Origin: CATOSK01 sp034423195
Lineage (GTDB): Bacteria > Chloroflexota > Dehalococcoidia > Lucifugimonadales > UBA3495
Length of the DNA: 64,000 nt
Assembly: GCA_034423195.1 (NCBI GenBank)
Contig: DAOUIZ010000060.1
Location: forward strand, 60,099 to 124,098
Direction of reading: 5' to 3'
Position 1 is the first letter of the stretch. Each line of letters begins with the position of its first letter. Below are positions 15,903 to 24,375 of the stretch, piece by piece. The position numbers were made by a program, and so were the translations under genes. Under the pieces are notes generated by a model. The model ran no database searches and was not told the origin of the DNA. It was given only the letters and a program-made list of their open reading frames with translations.

Positions 15903-16670
15903 ATGCGTTTGCAGGGCAAGACTGCCATGATCACCGGGGCCAGCCGCAACATCGGCAAGGAGGTGGCCCTGACCTTCGCCCGGGAGGGAGCGTCGCTGGT
16001 CCTGAATACCAGGACGAGCCGCCCGGAGCTGGAGTCGGTTTCCGCCCAGTGCCGGGAGCTGGGAGCGGAGACCTGCACCATCATGGGCGACGTGACCGAT
16101 CCTCAGCGGGCCCGGGATATGGTGGCGGAAGGGATCGCCGCCTTGGGCAAGATCGATATCCTGGTCAGCAACGTTGCCATCCGCCCGCACAAGCCCATCC
16201 AGGAAGTGTCGGACGACGAGTGGGATACGGTGATGCGGACCAACCTGTTCCCCGCCTTCTACCTGGTCAAGGCGGTCCTGCCGGGGATGATCGAGCGGCG
16301 CAGCGGGAGCATCATCGCCCTGGGCGGGCAGGCCGCCATCACCGGGAGGCCGGAGACGATATCCGTCACCACGGCCAAGCACGGGCTGCTGGGGATGATG
16401 CGGGCCATAGCCGCCGAGATGGCCCCCTACAACGTGCGGGCCAACATGGTGAACCCGGGGTCCGTTGACACGGAGCGGCTCCACCCAGAGTGGTACCCGG
16501 AGTTCCAGGATACCGACCGGGGTTCGGGCGACCACGTGCGGGGCATTCCCATGGGAAGGCAGGCGACGGTGTCCGACATCGCCAACGCGGTGCTGTTCCT
16601 GGCCAGCGACGAGTCGTCCTACGTTACCGGCGACCGGATCAACGTGGTGGGCGGAAGGTATATCGTCTAG
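15903..16670 (+). CDS. SDR-family oxidoreductase with an altered catalytic centre
   Basis: A 255-residue classical-length SDR. The NAD(P) motif TGASRNIG (11-18), GDVTD and SNVAI (89-93, NNAG-like) are present, and the C-terminal SDESSYVTGDRINVVGG matches FabG-type enzymes. However, the catalytic Tyr of YxxxK is Val155 (VTTAK, Lys159 kept), and the catalytic Ser region reads ALGGQAAITG with Gly at the Ser position. A normal SDR hydride-transfer mechanism is therefore doubtful; some SDRs with such changes act as dehydratases or non-catalytic binders. Start: ATG at 15903 after AAGGAGTAGCGAAA. It converges with the ROK gene, sharing CTAG as stop. Confidence 0.85.
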   Translation: MRLQGKTAMITGASRNIGKEVALTFAREGASLVLNTRTSRPELESVSAQCRELGAETCTIMGDVTDPQRARDMVAEGIAALGKIDILVSNVAIRPHKPIQEVSDDEWDTVMRTNLFPAFYLVKAVLPGMIERRSGSIIALGGQAAITGRPETISVTTAKHGLLGMMRAIAAEMAPYNVRANMVNPGSVDTERLHPEWYPEFQDTDRGSGDHVRGIPMGRQATVSDIANAVLFLASDESSYVTGDRINVVGGRYIV

Positions 16671-17680
16671 CCGCCCGGGGCGTGGCCCAGCTCCTGCCAG
16701 GCGAGGGCCGCCGCGCCGACCATGCCGCCGGTGTAGCCGAGGTTGGTGGCGACCAAGCTGAAGTCTTGGTGGCGGGGGCTCATGGCGCGCCCCACCATGC
16801 GCTCCCTGATTGTCTCCAGCAGGCCGGCGTCCCGGATGCCGTCGGTGACCCCACCGCCCAGGACGATGATGTCCGGGTTGAAGAGGTGGAGGAGGTTGAC
16901 GAGACCCAGGGACAGGTAGTGAAGCACCTCGTCGATTATCCCGGAAGCCAGGGCGTCCCCGGCGGAGGCGGCGGCGAAAACCTCGCCGGCGTCCAGGTTG
17001 TCAGGGGAGATGCCCGCAAGGGATGAGCCGGATTCTGCTGCCGCCAGCCTTTCCCGGGCCAGGCGGGCGATGCTGAGGCCGGAGGTAAGGGCTTCCAGGC
17101 AGCCGTAATTGCCGCACTGGCATCGGGGCGCGTCGGGACTGGGATCCATGACCATGTGTCCCACCTCGGCAGCCATCCCCTCTGCGCCCAGGAGCATCCG
17201 GCCGTGGTCGATTACGCCGCCGCCGACGCCGGTGCTGACGGTGACGTATACCAGGGTCCGAACCGGCAGTCCCTTTTCCCGCGCATCCCGCCCGGCGCCG
17301 AAGTGGTACTCCCCAAGAGCGGCGAGGTTGGCGTCGTTGCCGACGAATACGGGCAGGCCGAAACGCTGCTCCCAGAGGGGCTTCAGGGATACGCTGTCCA
17401 GCACGCCCAGGTTGGGAGGGTTGTGGAAGGTTCCGCTTTCGGTGTCGATGGGACCGGCGGCGGCAACGCCGATGGCCTCGACGGAACGGCCGGCGCACTG
17501 TTCAAGGGCTTGTCCCAGAACGTTCCCGGCGCCGTCGAGAAGCTGCCGCCGGGTCCCGCGGGGAACGTTGGGCCGGCGGTCGGACCAGAGGAGTTGTCCC
17601 GACCGGTCGGCGACGGCTGCCCTGGCCCAAGTTCCTCCCCAGTCCATCGCGATGACCACGGGTTCGCCGGATGAAGACAT
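16667..17680 (-). CDS. ROK-family sugar kinase (glucokinase-like)
   Basis: A 337-residue ROK kinase that would phosphorylate glucose or a related hexose with ATP. The N-terminal phosphate loop is AMDWGGTWARAAV; the sugar-binding region has GNDANLAALGEY; ROK signature residues EVGHM and the zinc motif CQCGNYGCLEA follow; DIIVLGGGV closes the ATP site. There is no N-terminal winged helix, so this is an enzyme and not a NagC/XylR-type repressor. The second ATG (17680) is chosen because AGGAG then sits six bases upstream; the first ATG (17686) directly abuts it. Confidence 0.88.
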   Translation of the reverse strand: MSSSGEPVVIAMDWGGTWARAAVADRSGQLLWSDRRPNVPRGTRRQLLDGAGNVLGQALEQCAGRSVEAIGVAAAGPIDTESGTFHNPPNLGVLDSVSLKPLWEQRFGLPVFVGNDANLAALGEYHFGAGRDAREKGLPVRTLVYVTVSTGVGGGVIDHGRMLLGAEGMAAEVGHMVMDPSPDAPRCQCGNYGCLEALTSGLSIARLARERLAAAESGSSLAGISPDNLDAGEVFAAASAGDALASGIIDEVLHYLSLGLVNLLHLFNPDIIVLGGGVTDGIRDAGLLETIRERMVGRAMSPRHQDFSLVATNLGYTGGMVGAAALAWQELGHAPGG

Positions 17681-17769
17681 GGGCATCTCCTGAGCTTGTG
17701 ATTCCCCCGGGTTGCGGGGAAGTATCTCAGAACGGATGGGAGGAAGTCACGAAAAGCATGGGTCTGGGA

Positions 17770-17890
17770 AGGGCAATCGCACTGGTGCCAGTTTGGTCAA
17801 ACTGCCAGTAAACGGTCAACGCCATACTGTGGGGAACAGCCGACCGGGGTCTGGATTCCCGCCTGCGCGGGAATGACGGGATGAGAGGGC
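17770..17890 (+). repeat. Dispersed MITE-like repeat, copy A
   Basis: It aligns over ~115 bases with the full copy at 31906-32061, starting at AGGGCAATCGCAC (left-end motif) and passing through GGGGAACAGCCGACC and GGTCTGGATTCCC. The core hairpin ATTCCC-N8-GGGAAT is at 17855-17874. The right end has diverged and the terminal inverted repeat is not clear. Confidence 0.6.
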
Positions 17891-17954
17891 GGAAATAGTC
17901 TGCCCCCGCGCAGACGGGCGCGGGATGGCAATCTGGTATTGGTCTCACACTCTT

Positions 17955-18551
17955 TCAGGGAAGTTCGGACAGGAGGTCGTCCAGGGCTTCCCGCAGAACT
18001 TCCGGGGGCATGGGGCCGACGTATTTGCGGCGGACCTCTCCGTTGGGAGCTATGAAGAACTTTTCCGGTATGCCCCGGACGCCGTACTCCACGGCGATGA
18101 CGCCTTCTTCATCAATGCCGTTGGGATAGGGAACGGCGTATTGTTCCAGGTGCCCCAGCGCGGAGTTTTCCTGGTCCCAGATATTCACTCCGATGAATTC
18201 CACCGGGCGGTCCCGGTATTCCAAGTAGACCTGGGCCAGGGTACCCGCCTCGTCCCGACAGGGGCCGCACCAGGACGCCCAGAAGTCGACCACCACCACC
18301 TTTCCCTCGTGGTCGGACAGCCGCCACTCTTCGCCGTCGACCAACTGGAAGTCGAAGCTGTGGGGGATGCGGACGTTGGGCTCGACCTCGCCGAAGTCGG
18401 TGTTGACGCCCAAGCCTCCAGCGCCGTCGAAGGACAAAGATCCCCACAGCAGCAAGGCCAGGAGAGTAGCCAGGGAAACGCCAAAGGCCAGCATTATCCA
18501 GGAGCGCTGACTCAAGGCGCCCCTGGGGGTTTCACTTTCAATTTCGCTCAC
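17955..18551 (-). CDS. ccmG: Thiol:disulfide oxidoreductase CcmG/ResA-like
   Basis: A 198-residue membrane-anchored thioredoxin. One transmembrane anchor (~17-38) precedes a TlpA/ResA-type domain with FWASWCGPC (Cys95, Cys98) and the cis-proline loop GIPEKFF. In system I cytochrome maturation, CcmG reduces the apocytochrome CxxCH cysteines outside the cytoplasmic membrane before heme attachment. It is the last gene of the ccmH-ccmF-ccmI-like-unknown-ccmG series, 98 bases after the unknown gene. TlpA-like roles outside cytochrome assembly are less likely in this context. Confidence 0.88.
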   Translation of the reverse strand: MSEIESETPRGALSQRSWIMLAFGVSLATLLALLLWGSLSFDGAGGLGVNTDFGEVEPNVRIPHSFDFQLVDGEEWRLSDHEGKVVVVDFWASWCGPCRDEAGTLAQVYLEYRDRPVEFIGVNIWDQENSALGHLEQYAVPYPNGIDEEGVIAVEYGVRGIPEKFFIAPNGEVRRKYVGPMPPEVLREALDDLLSELP

Positions 18552-18649
18552 AGAACCTAACCACCGGACTCATTCTGCCCCATTTGCGGGCGTAAATAAA
18601 CCTTCCTGGGCACTTCCCACCACGGATCCGGTGACCGTCAGGGGAACAG

Positions 18650-19900
18650 TCAGGGTGTGGACGACGGCGAGAGGACCTGGTCTCTCAGCCTGGCACGCTC
18701 CGACCGGTAGCTGGCCTCGTCCAGCTCGCCGGCTTCGAAACGCTGGTCCAGCAAGGCCATCTGACGGACCAATTGTTCCCGCTGGGAAACGGGGCCGGGG
18801 ACTGCGGCGCCGGATTCCCGGCCGGGTTCTCCGGCAGCCTGGGGCGGGGGTCTCAGCCCGCTGTAGAGCAGGACGGCAGCCAGGAATGCTCCCAGGGCGG
18901 AGGGGATGGCAATGGCCCAGAGACCGGTGTCGCTCACGGTCTGCCACGCCCGCTGTGTCCAGCCGGGCTGGGGAAGGTTGGTGAGGCTGATGGCCAGTCC
19001 CCGGGCAGGCGGGACATCGGTAGCCCGCCACACGGAATAATCCATGCCTTCGACGGTTACCGCCGGGGCCGCCGGCAGCCCCTCGGCCTGGACCGGGCCC
19101 AGGGATGCGGGCACCAAAAGCCGGAAGTCCTTCGCTCCCTGCAGGAGGTTCTGGCGGTAGGAAAATGCGCTCCCCTGGTAGGGAAAGCGGTAGGAAAACG
19201 TGAGATTGTGGGCGCCGGGGGCCACCGGAGAGGTCACGGCGAACCCCGTCCCCACCGGGATTATCTCCCCGCCCAGCAGGTCGGACTGGATGTCGAAATC
19301 GGTGGCGTCTTCGGGCAGGGAGAAGCGCAGGAAGCTGAACCGGCCCGGTCCCACGTTGGCCAGGTCGGGGACCAGGGTGTGGTCGCTGACGTTGGCCAGC
19401 GCCACGACCTCCACCGCCTCCACGACCCGCTCCGACTTGTCGATGGCCGCGATGATCATGGCGTGGCTGTCCACCTCAATCACCGAAACGTCCCTGGTGG
19501 ACTCGTAAACGGTGAGACTGACTTCCCGGGAGAGCTCGTCAGGCCCGATGAGGAGGCTGTAAGTCTTGCCCTGGTATTCTGCGGCCAGGGCGTATCCGCC
19601 GCCGGTGGATACCGGCACTTCGTCGAAACGGAACCCCCCGGAGGCGCCGGTGACCGTCTCGAGGGTTTGAACGCCCTGCAGTCCGGCAGAGAAGGTGTGC
19701 AGGGAGACTTGAATATCCGCGGGCGGGGATGACCCTTCCGTGCCGTTGATGATCCGTCCGGCAACAGTGGCGGACTGCTGGGCGTGGACCGAGGCAGCCA
19801 GGGAGAAAACCAGGAACAAGGCGACAAGACCACCCAGGGAGAGGGTTGCCCAACGGAGAATCCCGGATGGTCTGGCGGGGTCCCGGAAGAAGAGGGTCAT
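18650..19900 (-). CDS. Membrane-anchored extracytoplasmic protein in the ccm operon, function unknown
   Basis: A 416-residue protein: signal peptide or N-terminal anchor (~15-41), then a beta-sandwich resembling carboxypeptidase regulatory-like/DUF4198-type domains (SATVAGRIINGTEGSSPP...GGFRFDEVPV, ~42-125). Next comes a long beta-rich domain without a recognised name (~130-320), a C-terminal transmembrane helix (~325-350), and a short SHOCT-like cytoplasmic tail (REQLVRQMALLDQRFEAGELDE). It overlaps the ccmI-like gene by ATGA, so it belongs to the operon. Position suggests a role in holding apocytochrome or copper/heme partners at the membrane; this is inference only. Confidence 0.8.
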   Translation of the reverse strand: MTLFFRDPARPSGILRWATLSLGGLVALFLVFSLAASVHAQQSATVAGRIINGTEGSSPPADIQVSLHTFSAGLQGVQTLETVTGASGGFRFDEVPVSTGGGYALAAEYQGKTYSLLIGPDELSREVSLTVYESTRDVSVIEVDSHAMIIAAIDKSERVVEAVEVVALANVSDHTLVPDLANVGPGRFSFLRFSLPEDATDFDIQSDLLGGEIIPVGTGFAVTSPVAPGAHNLTFSYRFPYQGSAFSYRQNLLQGAKDFRLLVPASLGPVQAEGLPAAPAVTVEGMDYSVWRATDVPPARGLAISLTNLPQPGWTQRAWQTVSDTGLWAIAIPSALGAFLAAVLLYSGLRPPPQAAGEPGRESGAAVPGPVSQREQLVRQMALLDQRFEAGELDEASYRSERARLRDQVLSPSSTP

Positions 19901-20367
19901 TCCGGCGGTGTCTCCGGAGCGGCGATGGAGTCAGGCCGCAACTCGGCGGAACACTCGGGACACTCCCGCCATTCCGGGGCGGCGGACGCGCCGCAGTTGG
20001 GGCACCGGACCGCGGCGCCGTTGGTGTAGCTCAACGCGGCCCGGGCCAAGCCCACGTCCTGTTCCAGGAGCCATTCCTCGTCCCGGGCGGCGGCTTCGGC
20101 CTGGTCCCGCAGAATCGCCGCGGCTTGGAGCCGGTAGTCCTGAAGCTGCTCCCGGTAGAGGCCCAGGGGAATGTTGCCGAGCTGGTGTTCCAGTTGCAGG
20201 GTGCGGATGGCGTCGTATACGGCGTTCAGGTCTGCTTCCGACTGGACCAGGTCTGGGGAAAGGGCTTCCGGCGGATGAGTGGCCGGAGCGGAGCGGCGCC
20301 TCCAGAAGGGGTAGACGACGACCCCGATACTGAGCAGGGCGAGGGCGAGGCAGACTACGACGGCCAC
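19897..20367 (-). CDS. CcmI-like membrane protein with C-terminal zinc ribbon
   Basis: A 156-residue protein: one N-terminal transmembrane helix (MAVVVCLALALLSIGVVVYPF), a basic stop-transfer RRR, a helical segment like the N-terminus of CcmI/CycH (LNAVYDAIRTLQLEHQLGNI, then YREQLQDYRLQAAAI), and a C-terminal zinc ribbon CPNCG...CPEC (~121-138). The TPR region of full CcmI is missing and replaced by the ribbon. It sits eight bases after ccmF and overlaps the next gene by four bases. A role in apocytochrome presentation is likely but unproven. Confidence 0.75.
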   Translation of the reverse strand: MAVVVCLALALLSIGVVVYPFWRRRSAPATHPPEALSPDLVQSEADLNAVYDAIRTLQLEHQLGNIPLGLYREQLQDYRLQAAAILRDQAEAAARDEEWLLEQDVGLARAALSYTNGAAVRCPNCGASAAPEWRECPECSAELRPDSIAAPETPPE

Positions 20368-20374
20368 GATGAAC

Positions 20375-22372
20375 CTAGGCGGCGCTGGGCGAGGCCCCGC
20401 CGGGGACGGGAGCCGGCCGCCGGATTGCGGCCGCCAGCCGGACCCGCTGGGGCCACAGGGCGATAACGGTTCCCAGCACCATCACCGGGCCGGCAACCCA
20501 CATCCACCACATCATGGGGTTTACGAGGATGCGGAAGCCGACGGCACCGTCGGACAGGTTCTCGCTAGGGACGACGTAGAAGTCCTCCACCGGCGTGGAG
20601 CGGATGGCGGCGCGGGTGGAGGCCATGTTGAAGGACGGGTAGAAGGAGCGCTTCGCCTCCAGGTCGGTGAGATACCGGCCATCCCGTTCCACCCGCACGA
20701 GCGAATTGAATTCGGTGCGGTCGGAGAACTGTTCCGCGGTTGTCCCGATGTATTCCATCCGGTAGTTTTCCACCGTCACGGTCTCGCCGGGAGAGAGCAC
20801 GACGTCCACCTGCGTATCGAAGAAGGACGCCCCCAGGATTCCCAGGGCGACCATCACCACGGCGAGGTGAACGATGTATCCGCCGTAGCGGGGACGGTTG
20901 GCGGCCAGCAGCCGCAGGAAGGCCAGGGGGTAGGTTTCACCCAGGCTTCTCCGCCGGGAACGGGTGCCGCGCCACCACTCGATGACGATCCCGGAGGCGG
21001 CCATGGCGCAGACGCCGAAGCCGAGCAGGGGATACACCTTGTGCATTCCCAGAGCAACCAGGACGGCAACAACGGCCAGTCCGGCGCAGGCGGGAATCAG
21101 GAGAGCGCGGCGGAGAGATGCCAGGTTGGCGCGACGCCAGGGTATCAGGGGGCCGATTCCCATGAGCAGGACCAGTCCAAGGAGCAGCGGCCCGTTGACC
21201 TGGTCGTAGAAGGGCCGAGCCACGGTTATCTCGTCACCGGCCCCGGCCCGGGATATGAGGGGGTAGACCGTTCCCCATAGCGTCACGAAGGCGATGCCGA
21301 GGAGGAGCAGGTTGTTGAAGAGGAAGGCCGCTTCCCGGGACAGCATGGAGTCCAGGTTCTGGGCGCTCTTCATAAGGTTGAACCGCCAGAAGAAGACGGC
21401 GAAGGGGACGATGGTTCCAACGGCCAGGAACAGCAGGAATACCCAGCCCAGGGTGGAGGCGCCGAAGGAGTGGACCGACGGCACGGGGCCGCCCCGGTTC
21501 ATGAACATTCCGTACAGGGCCAGGCCGAAGGCGACGTTAATAAGCACCATGTTCCACATGCGGAACATCCCCCGCCGCCGCTGGACCATGATGGAATGGA
21601 TGAAGGCGGTGAGGGCGAGCCAGGGCATGAAGGCGGCGTTTTCCACCGGGTCCCAGAACCAGAAGCCGCCCCATCCCAGGATGGTGTAGGCCCACCAGGA
21701 ACCCAGGAGGAGCCCGCAGGCCAGCAACGCCCAGACGATAATGCCCCACACCCGCCCGGTGTCCACCCATTCGTCCCGGGTCTGCCCGGCGATAAGGGAT
21801 CCCAGTCCAAAGGACAAGGGCAGGGTGATGCCGATGAGTCCGGCCATGAGCGCCGGGGGATGGAAGAACATTCCGAAATGGGTCAGCAGGGGATTGATTC
21901 CCTGGCCGTCGGGAGGAACGATGGGCATGGTAGCGAAGGGATTGGCCATGAAGGCCATGACCGCGAGGAAAAAGGTCTGGACCAGCATGAGGGTGGCGGC
22001 GGTGTAGGGAAGGCTGTCCCGCAGCCGGCCCGGGGCGAAGCGCAGGGCGATGGCCGACATGACGGAGAGGACGAAGGCAATGTAGAGCAGGGAGCCCTCG
22101 TTGCCGGCGTAGAAGGCCACCCAGGTGTAGACGTTGGGCATGGCCAGGTTGCTGTGGGCGGCGACGTAGACCAGGGAGAAATCGCGGCTGATGAAGGCGG
22201 TGACCAGGGCCAGCGTGGCAATGAGGAGGGCCAGGGCGACCAGGTAGACGGCCCGCCGGGAGCTTTCGACCAGGGCGGGGTGGTTTCGCAGCCTGCCCAA
22301 TACCGAGCCGATGCAGGCATAGGAGGAGAGGGCGAGGGCGATCCACAGGGAGATGCCGCCGAGGTCAGCCAC
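20375..22372 (-). CDS. ccmF: Cytochrome c heme lyase subunit CcmF
   Basis: A 665-residue polytopic membrane protein that attaches heme to apocytochrome c. The tryptophan-rich WWD signature WGGFWFWDPVENAAFMPWL is intact (~245 from the N-terminus), with about 15 membrane spans and a large extracytoplasmic loop before the last span (DVVLSPGETVTVENYRMEYIG). Conserved histidines flank the WWD region. The GTG at 22372 is used: it overlaps the ccmH stop by eight bases and has GAAGGGG upstream; an ATG at 22399 is possible. Confidence 0.95.
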   Translation of the reverse strand: MADLGGISLWIALALSSYACIGSVLGRLRNHPALVESSRRAVYLVALALLIATLALVTAFISRDFSLVYVAAHSNLAMPNVYTWVAFYAGNEGSLLYIAFVLSVMSAIALRFAPGRLRDSLPYTAATLMLVQTFFLAVMAFMANPFATMPIVPPDGQGINPLLTHFGMFFHPPALMAGLIGITLPLSFGLGSLIAGQTRDEWVDTGRVWGIIVWALLACGLLLGSWWAYTILGWGGFWFWDPVENAAFMPWLALTAFIHSIMVQRRRGMFRMWNMVLINVAFGLALYGMFMNRGGPVPSVHSFGASTLGWVFLLFLAVGTIVPFAVFFWRFNLMKSAQNLDSMLSREAAFLFNNLLLLGIAFVTLWGTVYPLISRAGAGDEITVARPFYDQVNGPLLLGLVLLMGIGPLIPWRRANLASLRRALLIPACAGLAVVAVLVALGMHKVYPLLGFGVCAMAASGIVIEWWRGTRSRRRSLGETYPLAFLRLLAANRPRYGGYIVHLAVVMVALGILGASFFDTQVDVVLSPGETVTVENYRMEYIGTTAEQFSDRTEFNSLVRVERDGRYLTDLEAKRSFYPSFNMASTRAAIRSTPVEDFYVVPSENLSDGAVGFRILVNPMMWWMWVAGPVMVLGTVIALWPQRVRLAAAIRRPAPVPGGASPSAA

Positions 22373-22919
22373 GGTTGGGTTCCCCTTCCGCGGGCGCATC
22401 CAGGTTACGGTCGACGATGTCCAGGTAGGGTTCCAGGCCGCCGGAATTTTCCGTTAACGGCGCCGGCTCTGCCGGGACGGCACGGCGGTGGCGGGTCATG
22501 GAGCGGAGGGACAACGCTCCGACAAGGAGGGCGGCCAGGACGGCGACGGGTGGGAGGACCCAGGCGACCAGGTTAATGCCGGACTTGGGCGGGGCACCGA
22601 TGACGCTCTGGCCGTAGCGGCCGGCGAAGTAGTCGAGGATTTCCTCCCGGCTCTGGCCTTCGGACAGCTTCTGGCGGACGATGGCGCGCATCTGGCGGGC
22701 GAGGGGGACCTGGGCCTGGTCGATGGTCTCCGCGGGGCACACCGGGCACATGAGCATTCCGTCGATGGCCTGGGCCTCGGCTTCGTCGTAGGATACCCCG
22801 GGCGCAGCGGTCGGAGGCGGGTCCTGGGCGTGGGCGATGTTGACCGCCGCCAACAACAGGAGCGCCGCAAGTACCGTCGGCGTGATGGACCGGAGTTGAG
22901 GGAAAGTCGGCATACCCAT
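22365..22919 (-). CDS. ccmH: Cytochrome c maturation thiol reductase CcmH
   Basis: A membrane-anchored CcmH of about 184 residues. A signal peptide is followed by the reactive motif MLMCPVCPAETIDQAQVPLARQMR, the family LRCxxC region (canonical CQ replaced by CP), then a three-helix bundle, one transmembrane helix (~120-145) and a short cytoplasmic tail. It passes electrons from CcmG to apocytochrome cysteines. First gene of the operon. Start is uncertain: GTG 22931, ATG 22919 and ATG 22913 are all in frame and none has a strong Shine-Dalgarno. Confidence 0.92.
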   Translation of the reverse strand: MGMPTFPQLRSITPTVLAALLLLAAVNIAHAQDPPPTAAPGVSYDEAEAQAIDGMLMCPVCPAETIDQAQVPLARQMRAIVRQKLSEGQSREEILDYFAGRYGQSVIGAPPKSGINLVAWVLPPVAVLAALLVGALSLRSMTRHRRAVPAEPAPLTENSGGLEPYLDIVDRNLDAPAEGEPNRG

Positions 22920-23212
22920 CCGGCGAACCACCGGCAGGTCTTAGTCCGGCGGAAAGCGAGAGGTGAGGTTCAGTAGAGATATTTTTGCATTGGGAGCGGA
23001 GAGTTGGCAACAGGGGACATCATGGGGACAGACGCATTCGGAGAGCAGAAGGGACGGACGGAAGAATCCTTGCCCTGCAAATCCTTTAGGGTATATTCTG
23101 ACGAGGGCTCCGAGCTCACGGCACAGCCTAATCCAGATCGAACGCCTGGATTAAGTTGACGTTTGGGTCGGAACGGCTGTCCCCAAACCTGAACCGGAAA
23201 GGGAAGTTCCCC

Positions 23213-23596
23213 ATGACCATAACCCGCGAAGCGGAGGAGATTTTCGCCGACGCCTCGTACCTGTATCGGGCAGCTCTGGAAAGGCTCGAAGCGGGAGATA
23301 TCCGGGATGCGGCGGAGAAAGCCTGGGGAGCCACCCAAAGAGCGACAGACGCGATGATCCTGTCGAGGAAGGGAAGGCGTCCTGGGACATCCGGCGGCAC
23401 GTACCGGACAATTCGGGCTATGCGAAACGAGAATGAGTACCTGGAGAACCTGGCGAACCGTTACAGCCAACGGGCCAACGACCTGCATGGCAACTGTTTC
23501 TACGATGGGATTTGCGAACCGGAGGAGGCCATCATCGAGGATATCAGGGCCACCGGAGCTTACATCGACGACGCCAGGGCCATCGCCAATCTGTGA
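23213..23596 (+). CDS. PaREP1-family (HEPN-like) protein
   Basis: A 127-residue all-helical protein: TREAEEIFADASYLYRAALERLEAGDIRDAAEKAWGATQRATDAMIL resembles PaREP1/HEPN-like proteins known mainly from archaea and some Chloroflexota. The characteristic RxxxxH of nuclease HEPN domains is not obvious. No MNT nucleotidyltransferase partner is adjacent. The ATG at 23213 has AAAGGG upstream; the longer frame from 23156 passes through a TAATCCAG/CTGGATTA hairpin (23129-23153). TATATT at 23092-23097 could be its -10. Confidence 0.65.
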   Translation: MTITREAEEIFADASYLYRAALERLEAGDIRDAAEKAWGATQRATDAMILSRKGRRPGTSGGTYRTIRAMRNENEYLENLANRYSQRANDLHGNCFYDGICEPEEAIIEDIRATGAYIDDARAIANL

Positions 23597-23739
23597 CCCG
23601 TCCAAGGACAAGCTTCGGGCCGGGCTCCCAAGGCTGATGTTGGTTACCCGCATTGTCGGATCATTGCGGGTGGCGGGGTATATTTTCAGCCGGCGACGGT
23701 TGCTCAACCGCGAATTGAACCAAGCTCGGAGGTGAAGGG

Positions 23740-24318
23740 TTGCCCGTTCCCGGCATAGTGGACTGGTCCGGCAGGATGCGCCGGATGATGGAGTTCGTCG
23801 GGATGACCGACGACGACGTCAAGCTGGTGCGGGACAGCGGGCCTATCCTTGCCGAGCACGCCGATGAGCTTACCGAGGCCATCTACCGACATTTCCTGGA
23901 GTTCCCCGAGACCAGGGCGTTTTTCCTGGATGAGGCCACCGGGGAGGTGGACCTGGACCGCATCGAGCGGCGCCGGCACAGCCTGACCCGTTGGCTGAGG
24001 AACTCCATCGAATTCCGCGTCGACGAGGACCTGCCGGTCTTCCTGCTGGCCATCGGGATCGTCCACAGCCATCCGGCGGCGCACCGGGAGCACCTGGGGT
24101 CCATTCCCATGCGGTTCATGATCGGGACGATGTCGCTGGCCCAAACGGCGGTTTCCAGGCTGCTGAAGGAACAGATCCCGGACCAGGAGACGGCATGGCG
24201 CACGGCAGAGGCGTGGAACAAGCTGCTGATGGTGCAGCTGGACGTGCTGGTGGCGGGCTACGTTACGGAGCAGCCCATCCCTCCCAGGCAGGAAAGTCCC
24301 TCCGCTTCCCAAGTCTGA
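23740..24318 (+). CDS. Single-domain protoglobin
   Basis: A 192-residue heme protein of the protoglobin/globin-coupled-sensor fold. MMEFVGMTDDDVKLVRDSGPIL and ADELTEAIYRHFLEFPETRAFF are the pre-A/A-B helices, and GIVHSHPAAHREHLGSIPMRFM carries the expected proximal His109. No sensor output domain (GGDEF, MCP, kinase) is fused, so an O2, NO or CO binding or detoxifying role is more likely than signalling. The start is TTG at 23740, seven bases after GGAGG; no other start fits the N-terminus. Confidence 0.82.
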   Translation: MPVPGIVDWSGRMRRMMEFVGMTDDDVKLVRDSGPILAEHADELTEAIYRHFLEFPETRAFFLDEATGEVDLDRIERRRHSLTRWLRNSIEFRVDEDLPVFLLAIGIVHSHPAAHREHLGSIPMRFMIGTMSLAQTAVSRLLKEQIPDQETAWRTAEAWNKLLMVQLDVLVAGYVTEQPIPPRQESPSASQV

Positions 24319-24375
24319 CGGGGCGGAGCCGGAATCCGAAGATTATAGAGCCAGGACGCTGGCGAAGGAGAAACG

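Noticed and set aside
17727..17948. Small frame encoding SFPRRRESR-type peptide
   Set aside because: It is a translation of the dispersed repeat (copy A); such peptides are a known artefact of this repeat type.
23156..23212. Longer N-terminus for the PaREP1 protein
   Set aside because: The extra part begins at the foot of a hairpin and lacks a ribosome-binding site; ATG 23213 has one.
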